Source: Modicisalibacter sp049808615 (GTDB taxonomy: Bacteria; Pseudomonadota; Gammaproteobacteria; Pseudomonadales; Halomonadaceae). From it: a DNA stretch of 64,000 bases. This document shows, in pieces, positions 7,869 through 15,103 of the stretch. The number at the start of each line of letters is the position of its first letter. Positions within the stretch are counted from its first letter, which is position 1. The notes under the pieces are model-generated. The model had not been told where the DNA came from, did not search any database, and saw only the letters and a list, made by a program, of their open reading frames with translations. Where the stretch lies: NCBI RefSeq assembly GCF_049808615.1, contig NZ_JBNCAN010000014.1, positions 1 through 64,000 on the forward strand, given 5' to 3'. Made by a program: the position numbers and the translations under genes.

Positions 7869-9611
7869 TCAGGCCGGTAAACGCTGTTCCACCGCGTCGA
7901 GGAAGCCCTGCATGTCTACTACCTGCTCCTTGGCGGGATCGGCGGTCTTGCCCTTCAAATCGCCGGTGATGATGCCGGCATCGACGGTATCGATCAGCGC
8001 TTCTTTCAGTTGCGTGGCGTAGCCGACAAGGGCATCGTTGCCCTCGCGCTCACCCAGGGTTTCCAGCGCATTGCCCACGGCGAACAGCAGCGCCGAGGAG
8101 TTGAAGTGCGCCTCTTTGCCGTCGCTCTCCAGGTATTTCAGATAGAGGTCGTGGGCGGTACCGTGGGGCGCCTCGAACAGCATGGTGCCGTTCTTGCTTT
8201 CGATGATGGAGCTTGCCGTGGCAAGGCTCCCGCCCAAGGCAGCGGAGATATCCGAGAAGATGTCGCCATCCAGGTTCTGAGCCGGATAGAGGGCGTTGCG
8301 GGGCGGGTCGGTGATCATCTTGATCAGCTGGCTGGAGGGCCGCATGATCATGAACGAGGGCGGCGGAGTGCCGGCCTTGGCCAGTTCGTAGCGCACATCG
8401 GTAATGACGGTGCTGAACACTTCGTCGTAGTTCATGTATTCGCGCTTGAGGCCGAAGTAGACTTCCTTTTTCTTGCGCGACGCATCGCGGAACACCTGCA
8501 GCACCCAGTCCTTGATGGCCTGGGCATCGTTGGACATCAGCAGAATCGGGTCGCCTTCCTTTACCCGCCGGGCATGCTTCTCTTCGCCATCGACGATCAC
8601 CTTCAGGATGCCGTCTTCTGCGGCGGGCATGTTGTAGCTGCCGTATTGGTCACCGCCGCCGGCGCTCATGCGGGACAGCGACACCTGGGCCTCGCGCTTG
8701 GGGATGCCGTGGCGCTTGAGTTGCTCGACGAGCTTGTAGAGCTTGCGGCCGGTGGTGTTGTCCGGCACGCCCCACAGCGCCCGCTCGGGCGGGTTGGCGA
8801 CGATGCGTGCGGCCTGGGCGTCGATCAGCTCGTAGTGGTAGGCAAGCCCCAGGGATTCGACCTGCTGCTGGTACTCCTGCTGGTAAATTTCTTCGATGAC
8901 CGTGCGCATGGCGCCGTCGTAGCCAGCGATCACGGTGTCCTTGAGGCCGAGATAGATGTCGCGCTTCTCGTCGATGGCGCGCTGAAAGAAATGATGCGCC
9001 CAAGCCTTGATATCGTCGATATCGTTGGTGGCCAGCAGCCAGGGATCGCCCTTGTTGACCTCGCGGCGGTGCAGCTCGATCGGGTCGCCGCTGGCACCGA
9101 CGAACATCAGCTTGACGACGCCGGTGGCGCTCGAGAGCTCGTTGTAACTCTCCTTGATGCCGCCGCTGGTCATGGTGTCGACGTCGATATCGCGACCGAT
9201 CCACTCGGGCTTGTCGAACTCCAGATTGCGAAACTGGATGTCCTCACGAGTGATGTTGCCGCCAATACCCTTGCGGATAGCCCCGTTGGGCGATTTGGTG
9301 GCCAGCGGATGCAGGGCGTTCTTGTCGATATCTGGATGCTTTTCCAGAAGGTCCGACAGCTGATCCCGATTGACGGTCATGCCGGCGTTCTTGATGCCCA
9401 CGCCGTGCTGCTTGAGCGCTTCGATGGCGTCCATGACGGCCTGACCATTGGTTGCCAGGCGATTTTCCGCGGACAGGTCGATGTTTACCAGTTCCATATT
9501 CAGGCGCGAGGTGACGAAAGTCTCGAGAATTCTCTCGAAGGCGACCTGGGCCATTTCGTCGCCATGTAGAATGACCAAGGGAGACGCCACGTTGATCTTA
9601 CTGCTCATCAT
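7869..9611 (-). CDS. icd: NADP-type isocitrate dehydrogenase with internal duplication, 580 aa
   Basis: This protein of the isocitrate/isopropylmalate dehydrogenase family resembles the eukaryotic-type NADP isocitrate dehydrogenase. KSPNGAIRKGIGGNITRE (residues 106-123) matches the substrate-binding serine-asparagine loop. LDGDIFSDISAALGGS (447-462) and FEAPHGTAHD (479-488) match the metal-binding and nucleotide-binding loops. The usual length of that class is about 410 residues. The extra ~170 come from a repeated central segment: residues ~140-290 and ~312-455 align with each other (GDPWLLATND against GDPILLMSND, YLGLKDTVIAGYD against YFGLKREYMNYD, ANPPERALW against TDPPRNALY). The enzyme would make 2-oxoglutarate in the TCA cycle. 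Two adjacent ATG codons are possible starts. Confidence 0.85.
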   Translation of the reverse strand: MMSSKINVASPLVILHGDEMAQVAFERILETFVTSRLNMELVNIDLSAENRLATNGQAVMDAIEALKQHGVGIKNAGMTVNRDQLSDLLEKHPDIDKNALHPLATKSPNGAIRKGIGGNITREDIQFRNLEFDKPEWIGRDIDVDTMTSGGIKESYNELSSATGVVKLMFVGASGDPIELHRREVNKGDPWLLATNDIDDIKAWAHHFFQRAIDEKRDIYLGLKDTVIAGYDGAMRTVIEEIYQQEYQQQVESLGLAYHYELIDAQAARIVANPPERALWGVPDNTTGRKLYKLVEQLKRHGIPKREAQVSLSRMSAGGGDQYGSYNMPAAEDGILKVIVDGEEKHARRVKEGDPILLMSNDAQAIKDWVLQVFRDASRKKKEVYFGLKREYMNYDEVFSTVITDVRYELAKAGTPPPSFMIMRPSSQLIKMITDPPRNALYPAQNLDGDIFSDISAALGGSLATASSIIESKNGTMLFEAPHGTAHDLYLKYLESDGKEAHFNSSALLFAVGNALETLGEREGNDALVGYATQLKEALIDTVDAGIITGDLKGKTADPAKEQVVDMQGFLDAVEQRLPA

Positions 9612-9659
9612 CTTTCTCGTATTGCTGTGGTAATGGAAAAGGGTTGATATTGATTCAGT

Positions 9660-10244
9660 CTACTCTTTTATCGATTCCGATGGGGTGAGCAGTCGTTCCA
9701 ACTCGAATACGTGCGGGTCATCGACGCCCAGTTCACGCAGTGCTGTGGCCAGGTTCAGCAGGTAGTCGCGATTGGGGCCGCTTGGCCCCTGAGCACCTGC
9801 GATCTGCTGGGCGATGCGATGGTAGGGGGCGTCACCGAGGAAGGCGGCGTTGTCCTCGGTGGCGATATACACCAAGCCCTCGGCCTGCTCGCCGTCACGG
9901 TCGTTGCAAAAGTGCAGTTCGGTAATCAAGCGCAGGTAGCCGTTTTTCTCGCGAACGTCGAGCGGGCCCAGAGTCTCGGGGGTGATTCGGTACGCCATGC
10001 CGTGGCAGATGGCGCCCGGTTTGCGAATCAGGGTGGCGACGCGGCCAGGGGCATCCGGCGTGCCGCGATGATCGTGAGAGCCTTGCCAGAAACGCCGCAC
10101 CCAGCCATGAATGTAGGCCGGGCGCCGCTCCAGATAGGGAAAGCCTGCCTTCCAGATCAACGAGCCGTAGCCGAACAGCCAGATCGCATCAAAGCCGTCG
10201 AAGTGGGTCATGCCTTGATTGATCGCTGTCGTGTCGATCGTCAT
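9660..10244 (-). CDS. chaC: Glutathione-specific gamma-glutamylcyclotransferase
   Basis: This 194-residue ChaC-type protein has the nucleotide-loop-like GYGSLIW motif (residues 25-31), the GRVATL segment and the likely catalytic glutamate in LDVREKNGYL (Glu99). ChaC enzymes cleave glutathione to 5-oxoproline and Cys-Gly in the cytosol. It lies 48 bases downstream of the preceding leftward genes and just upstream of the isocitrate dehydrogenase, all on the same strand, so co-transcription is possible though no functional link is obvious. Confidence 0.88.
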   Translation of the reverse strand: MTIDTTAINQGMTHFDGFDAIWLFGYGSLIWKAGFPYLERRPAYIHGWVRRFWQGSHDHRGTPDAPGRVATLIRKPGAICHGMAYRITPETLGPLDVREKNGYLRLITELHFCNDRDGEQAEGLVYIATEDNAAFLGDAPYHRIAQQIAGAQGPSGPNRDYLLNLATALRELGVDDPHVFELERLLTPSESIKE

Positions 10245-10315
10245 GCCGTCGCACCACTAATTGAAGGTGAGTTAGTGACAGCGTTGATCCGTCCGCTGGA
10301 AGTCCCGGGTGTCGC

Positions 10316-10717
10316 TTAACGCTGCAGCACCGTGCCGTCGTCATCAAAAAGCGGATAGCTGCCCTGTTCGTCGTGGTCCTCGGGGCCGACCAGCGAGGGT
10401 GTGAACACGCAAAGCACGGTCATGCCTTTCTCGCTGCTCAGGATATGCTGCTGGTGCTTGTCCAGGGCGTAGAGCACGCCGGGTTTCAAGTCCCACTTGC
10501 CGCCTTCGGTCAGATCCTCGATCTGGCCCTCGCCCTCGGTGCAGATCACGGTTTCCTTGTGGTTCTTGTACCACATGTGCAGTTCCTGGCCGGGCTTGAT
10601 ATAGGTCTCGTGTACCGAATGGCCCATGCCATCCGCCCGCAGCGTGTAGCGGCGGCTGATGAACTTCTCTTCATCGACGGCGTTGTTTTCCGCGTCCTTG
10701 TGGGTACGAACGATCAT
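10316..10717 (-). CDS. Ectoine-synthase-like cupin, solitary
   Basis: This 133-residue protein has the length and layout of EctC. It starts MIVRTHKDAE, has a metal-cupin core around TVICTEGEGQIEDL and ends CVFTPSLVGPEDHDEQGSYP, which parallels EctC's CVFTP block and its GNEVH-x-DGSYP block. EctC cyclises N-acetyl-diaminobutyrate to ectoine. It is divergent from the EctC sequence I know from Halomonas, and no ectA or ectB is adjacent. The start at 10717 follows GGGAGGAAAC; a longer frame upstream has no such site. The upstream neighbour is an amidase. It may be a second ectoine synthase or a related cyclase with another substrate. Confidence 0.8.
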   Translation of the reverse strand: MIVRTHKDAENNAVDEEKFISRRYTLRADGMGHSVHETYIKPGQELHMWYKNHKETVICTEGEGQIEDLTEGGKWDLKPGVLYALDKHQQHILSSEKGMTVLCVFTPSLVGPEDHDEQGSYPLFDDDGTVLQR

Positions 10718-10797
10718 TGAGTTTCCTCCCGGGTTCGCTATGAATGGTTCAATATTGAATAGTTCAATGTAATGATTCGCTGTGCTGTCTTGGTGAG

Positions 10798-12213
10798 TCA
10801 GCCATATTGTGCCGGGTCGGGCACCGTGGGAAAGCGCGGCGGATGGGCTTCCATGAAGGCATGACAAGCCCGCAATACGCGGATGTCATCGAACTTGCCG
10901 CCGGCAAGCTGGAAGCCGACCGGCAGGCCCTTGTCGGTGAAGCCGCAGGGCACCGAGGCCGCCGGCTGCTGGCTCAGGTTGAACGGGTAAGAGAACGGCG
11001 CCCACTCCTCCCAGTCGCGCATGCCGCTGCCCGGTGGCACCTCGTGGTTGACCTCGAAGGGCTCGAGGGGCACCGAGGGCGTCATCAGCAGGTGGTACTC
11101 CTGGTTGAAGTGCTCCAGTTGCTGAGTCAGGCGGGCTCTGTCGGCGAGCGCCCGGAACAGATCGACGGCGCGCCAGTTTTCCGCATGGCGCGCATTGGCC
11201 ACCAGGCCGGGGTCGAGCCTCTGGCGCTGTTCTTCGCTGCACTGCGACCACAGCTCAAGCGAGGCGGTGAACCACAGGGTCTGGAAAATCTTGATGGGCG
11301 ACTCGAATCCCGGGTCGATCTCGACGATCTCGGCACCTAGCGCTTCCAGCTTTTGCGCGGCTTCCCGCACGCGTTCGGCGATCTGAGGGTCGACCTTCGC
11401 ATAGCCCAGGTCGGGGGAGTAGGCGATGCGCAGGCCGCGCAGGTCGTTGTCGAGATCCACGCCCCAATCCTCGGGCTGGCCGCGGGTGGCGTAGGGGTCG
11501 CGGTAGTCGTAGCGCCCGATCACGTTGAGCATCCGGGCGGCATCGCGCACGTTGCGGGTCAGCGGGCCGATATGCGAGAGGGTTGGCTCCTTGGCCGGGG
11601 GCCATTGGGGCGTCCAGCCGAAGGTCGGCTTGAAGCCGAAGACGCCGGTGAAGGCGGCGGGGATGCGAATCGAGCCGCCGGAGTCGCCGCCCTGGTGCAG
11701 CACGCCCATATTGAGTGCCGCCGCGGCGGCGGCACCCCCGGAAGAGCCGCCCGGGGTCAGGCGCGTATCCCAGGGATTGCAGGTCGCGCCAAAGACCCGG
11801 TTGTCGGTCACCGCCTTCCAGCCGAATTCCGGGGTATTGGTCTTGCCCAGCAGCACGGCGCCGGCCTCGCGTAACATGCGCGCGGGCGGCGCATCCTCCT
11901 CGCAGCGCGCGTTCGAGGTCAGCAGCGACCCTTCCCGGGCTGGCATGCCGGCGACATTGGTCAAGTCCTTGAGCGAGACCGGCACGCCATCGATCGAGCT
12001 CAGCGGCTTGCCCTGACCCCAGCGCCGTGCAGAAGCCTTGGCGGCGGCTTCAGCACCTTCACGATCCACGTAGGTGTATGCGTTGACCTTGTCATTGAAG
12101 CGTTCGATGCGTTCCAGGGCAGCACGGGTGGCCTCCAGGGGGGACGCATCCCCGGACTCGAAGAGTTCCGCCAGCCGGCCCGCATCCATCAATCCCAGAT
12201 CGGAATCACTCAC
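10798..12213 (-). CDS. Amidase-signature family amidase
   Basis: This 471-residue amidase-signature enzyme hydrolyses an amide to acid and ammonia. The Ser-cisSer-Lys triad is visible: Lys82 in VSLKDLTNV, Ser157 in GGSSGG and Ser181 in GGDSGGSIRIPA, with the usual 24-residue spacing between the two serines. A GTG start at 12213 is preferred because AAGGAGG precedes it; the frame remains open further upstream without a site. GatA is unlikely because no gatB or gatC is nearby. The substrate is unknown. It lies directly upstream of the EctC-like gene on the same strand. Confidence 0.86.
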   Translation of the reverse strand: MSDSDLGLMDAGRLAELFESGDASPLEATRAALERIERFNDKVNAYTYVDREGAEAAAKASARRWGQGKPLSSIDGVPVSLKDLTNVAGMPAREGSLLTSNARCEEDAPPARMLREAGAVLLGKTNTPEFGWKAVTDNRVFGATCNPWDTRLTPGGSSGGAAAAAALNMGVLHQGGDSGGSIRIPAAFTGVFGFKPTFGWTPQWPPAKEPTLSHIGPLTRNVRDAARMLNVIGRYDYRDPYATRGQPEDWGVDLDNDLRGLRIAYSPDLGYAKVDPQIAERVREAAQKLEALGAEIVEIDPGFESPIKIFQTLWFTASLELWSQCSEEQRQRLDPGLVANARHAENWRAVDLFRALADRARLTQQLEHFNQEYHLLMTPSVPLEPFEVNHEVPPGSGMRDWEEWAPFSYPFNLSQQPAASVPCGFTDKGLPVGFQLAGGKFDDIRVLRACHAFMEAHPPRFPTVPDPAQYG

Positions 12214-12343
12214 ATCAGCCTCCTTGCGTCGTCTAGTTGGACCTTCCTGATCACCGTGTAACAGGTTAGGACAAATAATGGGGCGGATGCAAAATGGTGC
12301 CGGTTGGTGCATGCGAGTGGCGTCGATAGCGGAGTCGATAGAC

Positions 12344-12387
12344 TAGACCCTTGATCATCTCTGAATATAATGTACCTACATACCTAC
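12344..12387 (+). promoter_or_regulatory. Probable vapBC promoter with paired TACCTAC repeat
   Basis: A TATAAT box (12366-12371) with a weak TAGACC -35 element 16 bases upstream precedes the antitoxin gene. Two copies of TACCTAC (12373-12379 and 12381-12387) lie immediately after the -10 element. This is a plausible place for the antitoxin to bind and autorepress. Assigning them as an operator is inference. Confidence 0.45.
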
Positions 12388-12403
12388 TTTTAAGAGGTGC
12401 ATC

Positions 12404-12658
12404 ATGAGCATCACCACGTTGACCAGTCGAGAATTCAATCACGATGCCAGCAAAGCCAAGCGAGCGGCCCGAGGCGGCCCGGTAATCATCACCGAACGAG
12501 GCAAGCCATCCCATGTGCTGATCACTATCGAGGAGTACGAGAAACTCTCACAAAGGGGCAAGAGTATCGTGGAGCAGCTGGCTTGCGACGAGGCGACTGA
12601 TATCGAGTTTGATCTTCCTCGGCTGGGTTCGCTGGCTCGCGAGGCGGATCTGAACTGA
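12404..12658 (+). CDS. Phd/YefM-family antitoxin
   Basis: This 84-residue protein opens with MSITTLTSREFNHDASKAK and continues GGPVIITERGKPSHVLI, the classic Phd/YefM DNA-binding fold in which a Thr/Ser-x-x-Phe-x-x-x helix is followed by a strand with TERGKP. It should repress the operon and block the toxin with its acidic C-terminal tail. Its TGA stop overlaps the toxin ATG by one base, giving tight coupling and a fixed stoichiometry. Confidence 0.88.
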   Translation: MSITTLTSREFNHDASKAKRAARGGPVIITERGKPSHVLITIEEYEKLSQRGKSIVEQLACDEATDIEFDLPRLGSLAREADLN

Positions 12659-13092
12659 TGTATCTGTGCGATACCAACGTCGTTTCGGAGCTGCGCAAAT
12701 CTCGCAGCGATCGAGCCAATGCCAATGTGGTGGCTTGGGCTTGGGAGGTGCCCGCCGATCAGTTGTATCTGTCGGTCATTTCGGTACTCGAGCTGGAGAT
12801 GGGGGTGTTTCGCGTCGAGCGGCGGGATCTCGAGCAGGGCAAGGTTCTCAGACGCTGGCTCTCTAGCCAAGTCATGGTGGCGTTCGCGAGCAGAATCCTG
12901 CCGGTGACGGTGGATATCGCTCGTCGATGCGCGGCCTTGCATGTGCCTGATCCCCGTGCAGATCGGGATGCTCTGATTGCGGCAACTGCGCTTTCTCATG
13001 GCCTGATTGTAGTGACACGCAATACTCGAGACTTCGAAGCTGCGGGCGTCGAGCTACTCAACCCTTGGCAGGACAGGTTCAAAAAGCCATGA
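12658..13092 (+). CDS. vapC: VapC-type PIN-domain ribonuclease toxin
   Basis: This 144-residue PIN-domain protein carries the expected acidic residues: Asp5 in YLCDTNVVSEL, Glu in SVLELEMG (around residue 44), Asp in ADRDALIAATA (around 102) and Asp in TRNTRDF (around 121). Together these form the metal-dependent nuclease site. VapC toxins cleave tRNA or rRNA. It pairs with the overlapping Phd-type antitoxin. The operon lies between metabolic genes and arfA with no mobile-element flanks. Confidence 0.9.
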   Translation: MYLCDTNVVSELRKSRSDRANANVVAWAWEVPADQLYLSVISVLELEMGVFRVERRDLEQGKVLRRWLSSQVMVAFASRILPVTVDIARRCAALHVPDPRADRDALIAATALSHGLIVVTRNTRDFEAAGVELLNPWQDRFKKP

Positions 13093-13100
13093 GAATGTAA

Positions 13101-13160
13101 AACGAAAAAGCGCAGCCCTATTGCGAAACAGCCTGATCAGGCCGCTTGGCAATAGGGCTG
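13101..13160 (-). terminator. arfA terminator hairpin overlapping the coding end
   Basis: A perfect 12-bp stem (13113-13124 with 13149-13160, CAGCCCTATTGC) encloses a 12-bp palindrome, GCCTGATCAGGC (13131-13142). Read on the minus strand it is followed by a T-rich tract. The 5' arm lies inside the last arfA codons and the arfA stop codon lies in the loop, so termination in the tract or cleavage in the stem affects whether the mRNA has a stop codon. Confidence 0.8.
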
Positions 13161-13289
13161 GTGGCAGGGCCGCCGACCCTTGCGAGAGTAGCTGCCCTTG
13201 CCCTTCTTGGGTGTTTGCTGCTGCATGCGAAACATTGGCGTGCGTAACGACGCCTTTAGCGCGTTATCGCGAATTCTGGATTTCTTCAC
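13137..13289 (-). CDS. arfA: Alternative ribosome-rescue factor A
   Basis: A 50-codon frame with a GTG start and a GGAG site reads VKKSRIRDNALKASLRTPMF and continues through KKGKGSYSRKGRRP. The RDNAL-x-x-L motif, the P-x-F-R turn and the basic KGKGSYSRKGR segment match ArfA. ArfA recruits RF2 to free ribosomes stalled on mRNAs without a stop codon. In E. coli arfA mRNA is itself made stop-less by a hairpin, so the protein appears only when tmRNA fails. Here a perfect hairpin spans the last codons and the stop, so the same control is likely. The gene is short and easily missed. Confidence 0.85.
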   Translation of the reverse strand: MKKSRIRDNALKASLRTPMFRMQQQTPKKGKGSYSRKGRRPCHQPYCQAA

Positions 13290-13310
13290 TTTCTTTCTCC
13301 ATTCGTTTTA

Positions 13311-13351
13311 AAAGGCGAAAACCGAATCGGGTGGGCTCGGTTCCGCCCTTT
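13311..13351 (-). terminator. Terminator downstream of the TraB-family gene
   Basis: On the minus strand, AAAGGGCGGAACCGA and TCGGTTTTCGCCTTT can form a long imperfect stem ending in CTTTTAAAA, just after the TraB-family stop and before the arfA start. It should separate the two transcripts. Confidence 0.55.
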
Positions 13352-13375
13352 AGGACAGCCCGCTTGGGCAATGAT

Positions 13376-14599
13376 TCAACCGAACAACTGACCAGCGATT
13401 CTCAGCCCTGCGATCCAGGTGCCAGCGGCGGAGCCGATAGTGGCAAGCAGAAACACCAGGAGGGTGCGGGAGACGCGATTACGCCACCAGCCTCTGGGCG
13501 AGGCCACGTCGTGACGTAACTGGGCGAAGTCCCGCACCTTGGGCTTGCGCAGTGCCAGTTCGACCCCCGCGGCCACGAAACCGGCGCCGATGGTGGGGTT
13601 GAGCGAGGTCAGCGGGGCGGCGAAGAAGGTCGCCACCACGGTGAGCGGGTGAGCCAAGGCGATCGCGGCACCGAGGCCGGAAAGCACGCCATTGATCAAG
13701 AACCACTCGCCGATCAGCTGCCAGCCAAGCTCGCTGTCCCGCGAGAAGCCGATGGCGAACCCCGCCAGCACGAGTGCCGTGATCAACCAGGGAATGGCCT
13801 TCCACCAGCGTGCGCGCTGCGGGGTCGCTTCAAGCTGTTCGCGCTCGATGGCGGGCGTTTGCGGCAATGCGTGTCCGAGATGTCCGGCTAGCCCCTTGAG
13901 ATGCCCGGCGCCAATCACGACCAGCACATTGCGATAGCGATCTTTCGGGTTCTCCTCCGCCAGGCGCAGTGCCATATAGTGATCCCGTTCGGCGATCAGG
14001 GGCGTGAAGAGCGCTTCGGATTGCTCGGCGAACTCGCTGAAGGTGGATTCCAGCACATCCCCTTGTTTGAGCCGTTCGATGTCTTCGCTGGAGACTTGTT
14101 GACGCGACAGCAGGCTGCCGAACAGGCCGGTAATGAGGCCCATGCGCTGCCACCAGGGCACGTTGGAATAGACCCGCTTGAGGGTGGTGCCCACTTCCCG
14201 GTCGATGAGTAGAAGGGGCAAATCCGCATCACGGCATTCCTTCACGGCGACACGCATCTCGGCGCCGGGTTCGATGCCGGACTGCTCGGCCACACGCTGT
14301 TGAAAAGCCCCGAGAGCAAGGCTGGCGGCCACCATGCCGGCCTTGCCTTGGCGGAAGACCTGAAATAGATCCTGGTCGGCCAGGGCATTGGGGTTGGTCA
14401 GGCTCTGATACCGCGACTGGCACAGTTCGATCGCCACGGCATCGAACTCGCCGGAGCGGATCAAGGCGCGGACTTCCTCGGCGCTGGCCCGGGAGACATG
14501 GGCGGTTCCCAGCAAGGTGTAGCGGGTGTCACCGCTTACGACGACGCGGCGAGGGCCGCTGATGGCGTCCTCGGTGGTGATATCCTGTGTGTCGGTCAT
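13376..14599 (-). CDS. TraB/PrgY-family membrane protein
   Basis: This 407-residue protein begins with the TraB-domain signature LLGTAHVSRASAEEV and the AIELCQSRYQ segment. Further on come NVLVVIGAGHLKGL and several hydrophobic segments in the C-terminal third (from about residue 265). The family was named for pheromone-shutdown proteins of enterococci, and its conserved GTAHxS and GxGHxxG residues resemble a metalloprotease-like fold. Its role in proteobacteria is not known to me. It is a single gene, divergent from the DUF2784 gene. Confidence 0.82.
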   Translation of the reverse strand: MTDTQDITTEDAISGPRRVVVSGDTRYTLLGTAHVSRASAEEVRALIRSGEFDAVAIELCQSRYQSLTNPNALADQDLFQVFRQGKAGMVAASLALGAFQQRVAEQSGIEPGAEMRVAVKECRDADLPLLLIDREVGTTLKRVYSNVPWWQRMGLITGLFGSLLSRQQVSSEDIERLKQGDVLESTFSEFAEQSEALFTPLIAERDHYMALRLAEENPKDRYRNVLVVIGAGHLKGLAGHLGHALPQTPAIEREQLEATPQRARWWKAIPWLITALVLAGFAIGFSRDSELGWQLIGEWFLINGVLSGLGAAIALAHPLTVVATFFAAPLTSLNPTIGAGFVAAGVELALRKPKVRDFAQLRHDVASPRGWWRNRVSRTLLVFLLATIGSAAGTWIAGLRIAGQLFG

Positions 14600-14722
14600 G
14601 AACGCTCGCTTGCAACGGAACCAGGCTGCCGATTATCCATGAAGGAAAGAGGGCAGTCCAAGCGTAGTATCATTCCGGGGGCTCTCGCCTTGAGTGCCAT
14701 GCATCGATGTGTGGAGGAGCCA

Positions 14723-15103
14723 ATGGGCTATCGCATTGCCGCCGATGCCGTCCTGATACTTCATCTGGCCTTCATTCTGTTCGTGGTGCTAGGGAGTCTT
14801 GCCGTGCTGCGCTGGCCGCGGCTGGCGTGGTTGCATCTGCCGGCGGCGGCCTGGGGGGCGGCGTTGGAGCTCAATGGTTGGATCTGTCCGTTGACTCCGC
14901 TGGAGAATTCACTGCTGCGCGCCGCCGGGGAATCCGGTTATACCGGCGGCTTCATCGAACACTACCTGATCGCCTTGATTTACCCCGCGGGGCTGACGCC
15001 GACAATCCAGCTCTGGCTGGGAGCCGGCGTGCTGGCCATCAATCTGCCAATCTATGCGTATCTTCTCCTACGCCAACTTAGCGTCGCCAGAAAGCAGGAG
15101 TGA
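14723..15103 (+). CDS. DUF2784 family membrane protein
   Basis: This 126-residue protein has four hydrophobic segments. The block ELNGWICPLTPLENSLL (about residues 49-65) followed by GGFIEHYL is characteristic of DUF2784. It is an inner-membrane protein of unknown function. The ATG at 14723 has GGAGGAG before it; the frame is open further upstream without such a site. The last 26 bases overlap the end of trkH on the opposite strand. Confidence 0.85.
   Translation: MGYRIAADAVLILHLAFILFVVLGSLAVLRWPRLAWLHLPAAAWGAALELNGWICPLTPLENSLLRAAGESGYTGGFIEHYLIALIYPAGLTPTIQLWLGAGVLAINLPIYAYLLLRQLSVARKQE

Noticed and set aside
8010..9569. A 519-codon plus-strand open frame
   Set aside because: It lies wholly antisense to the isocitrate dehydrogenase gene and shows only the composition of a mirrored GC-rich coding frame, with no family motif.
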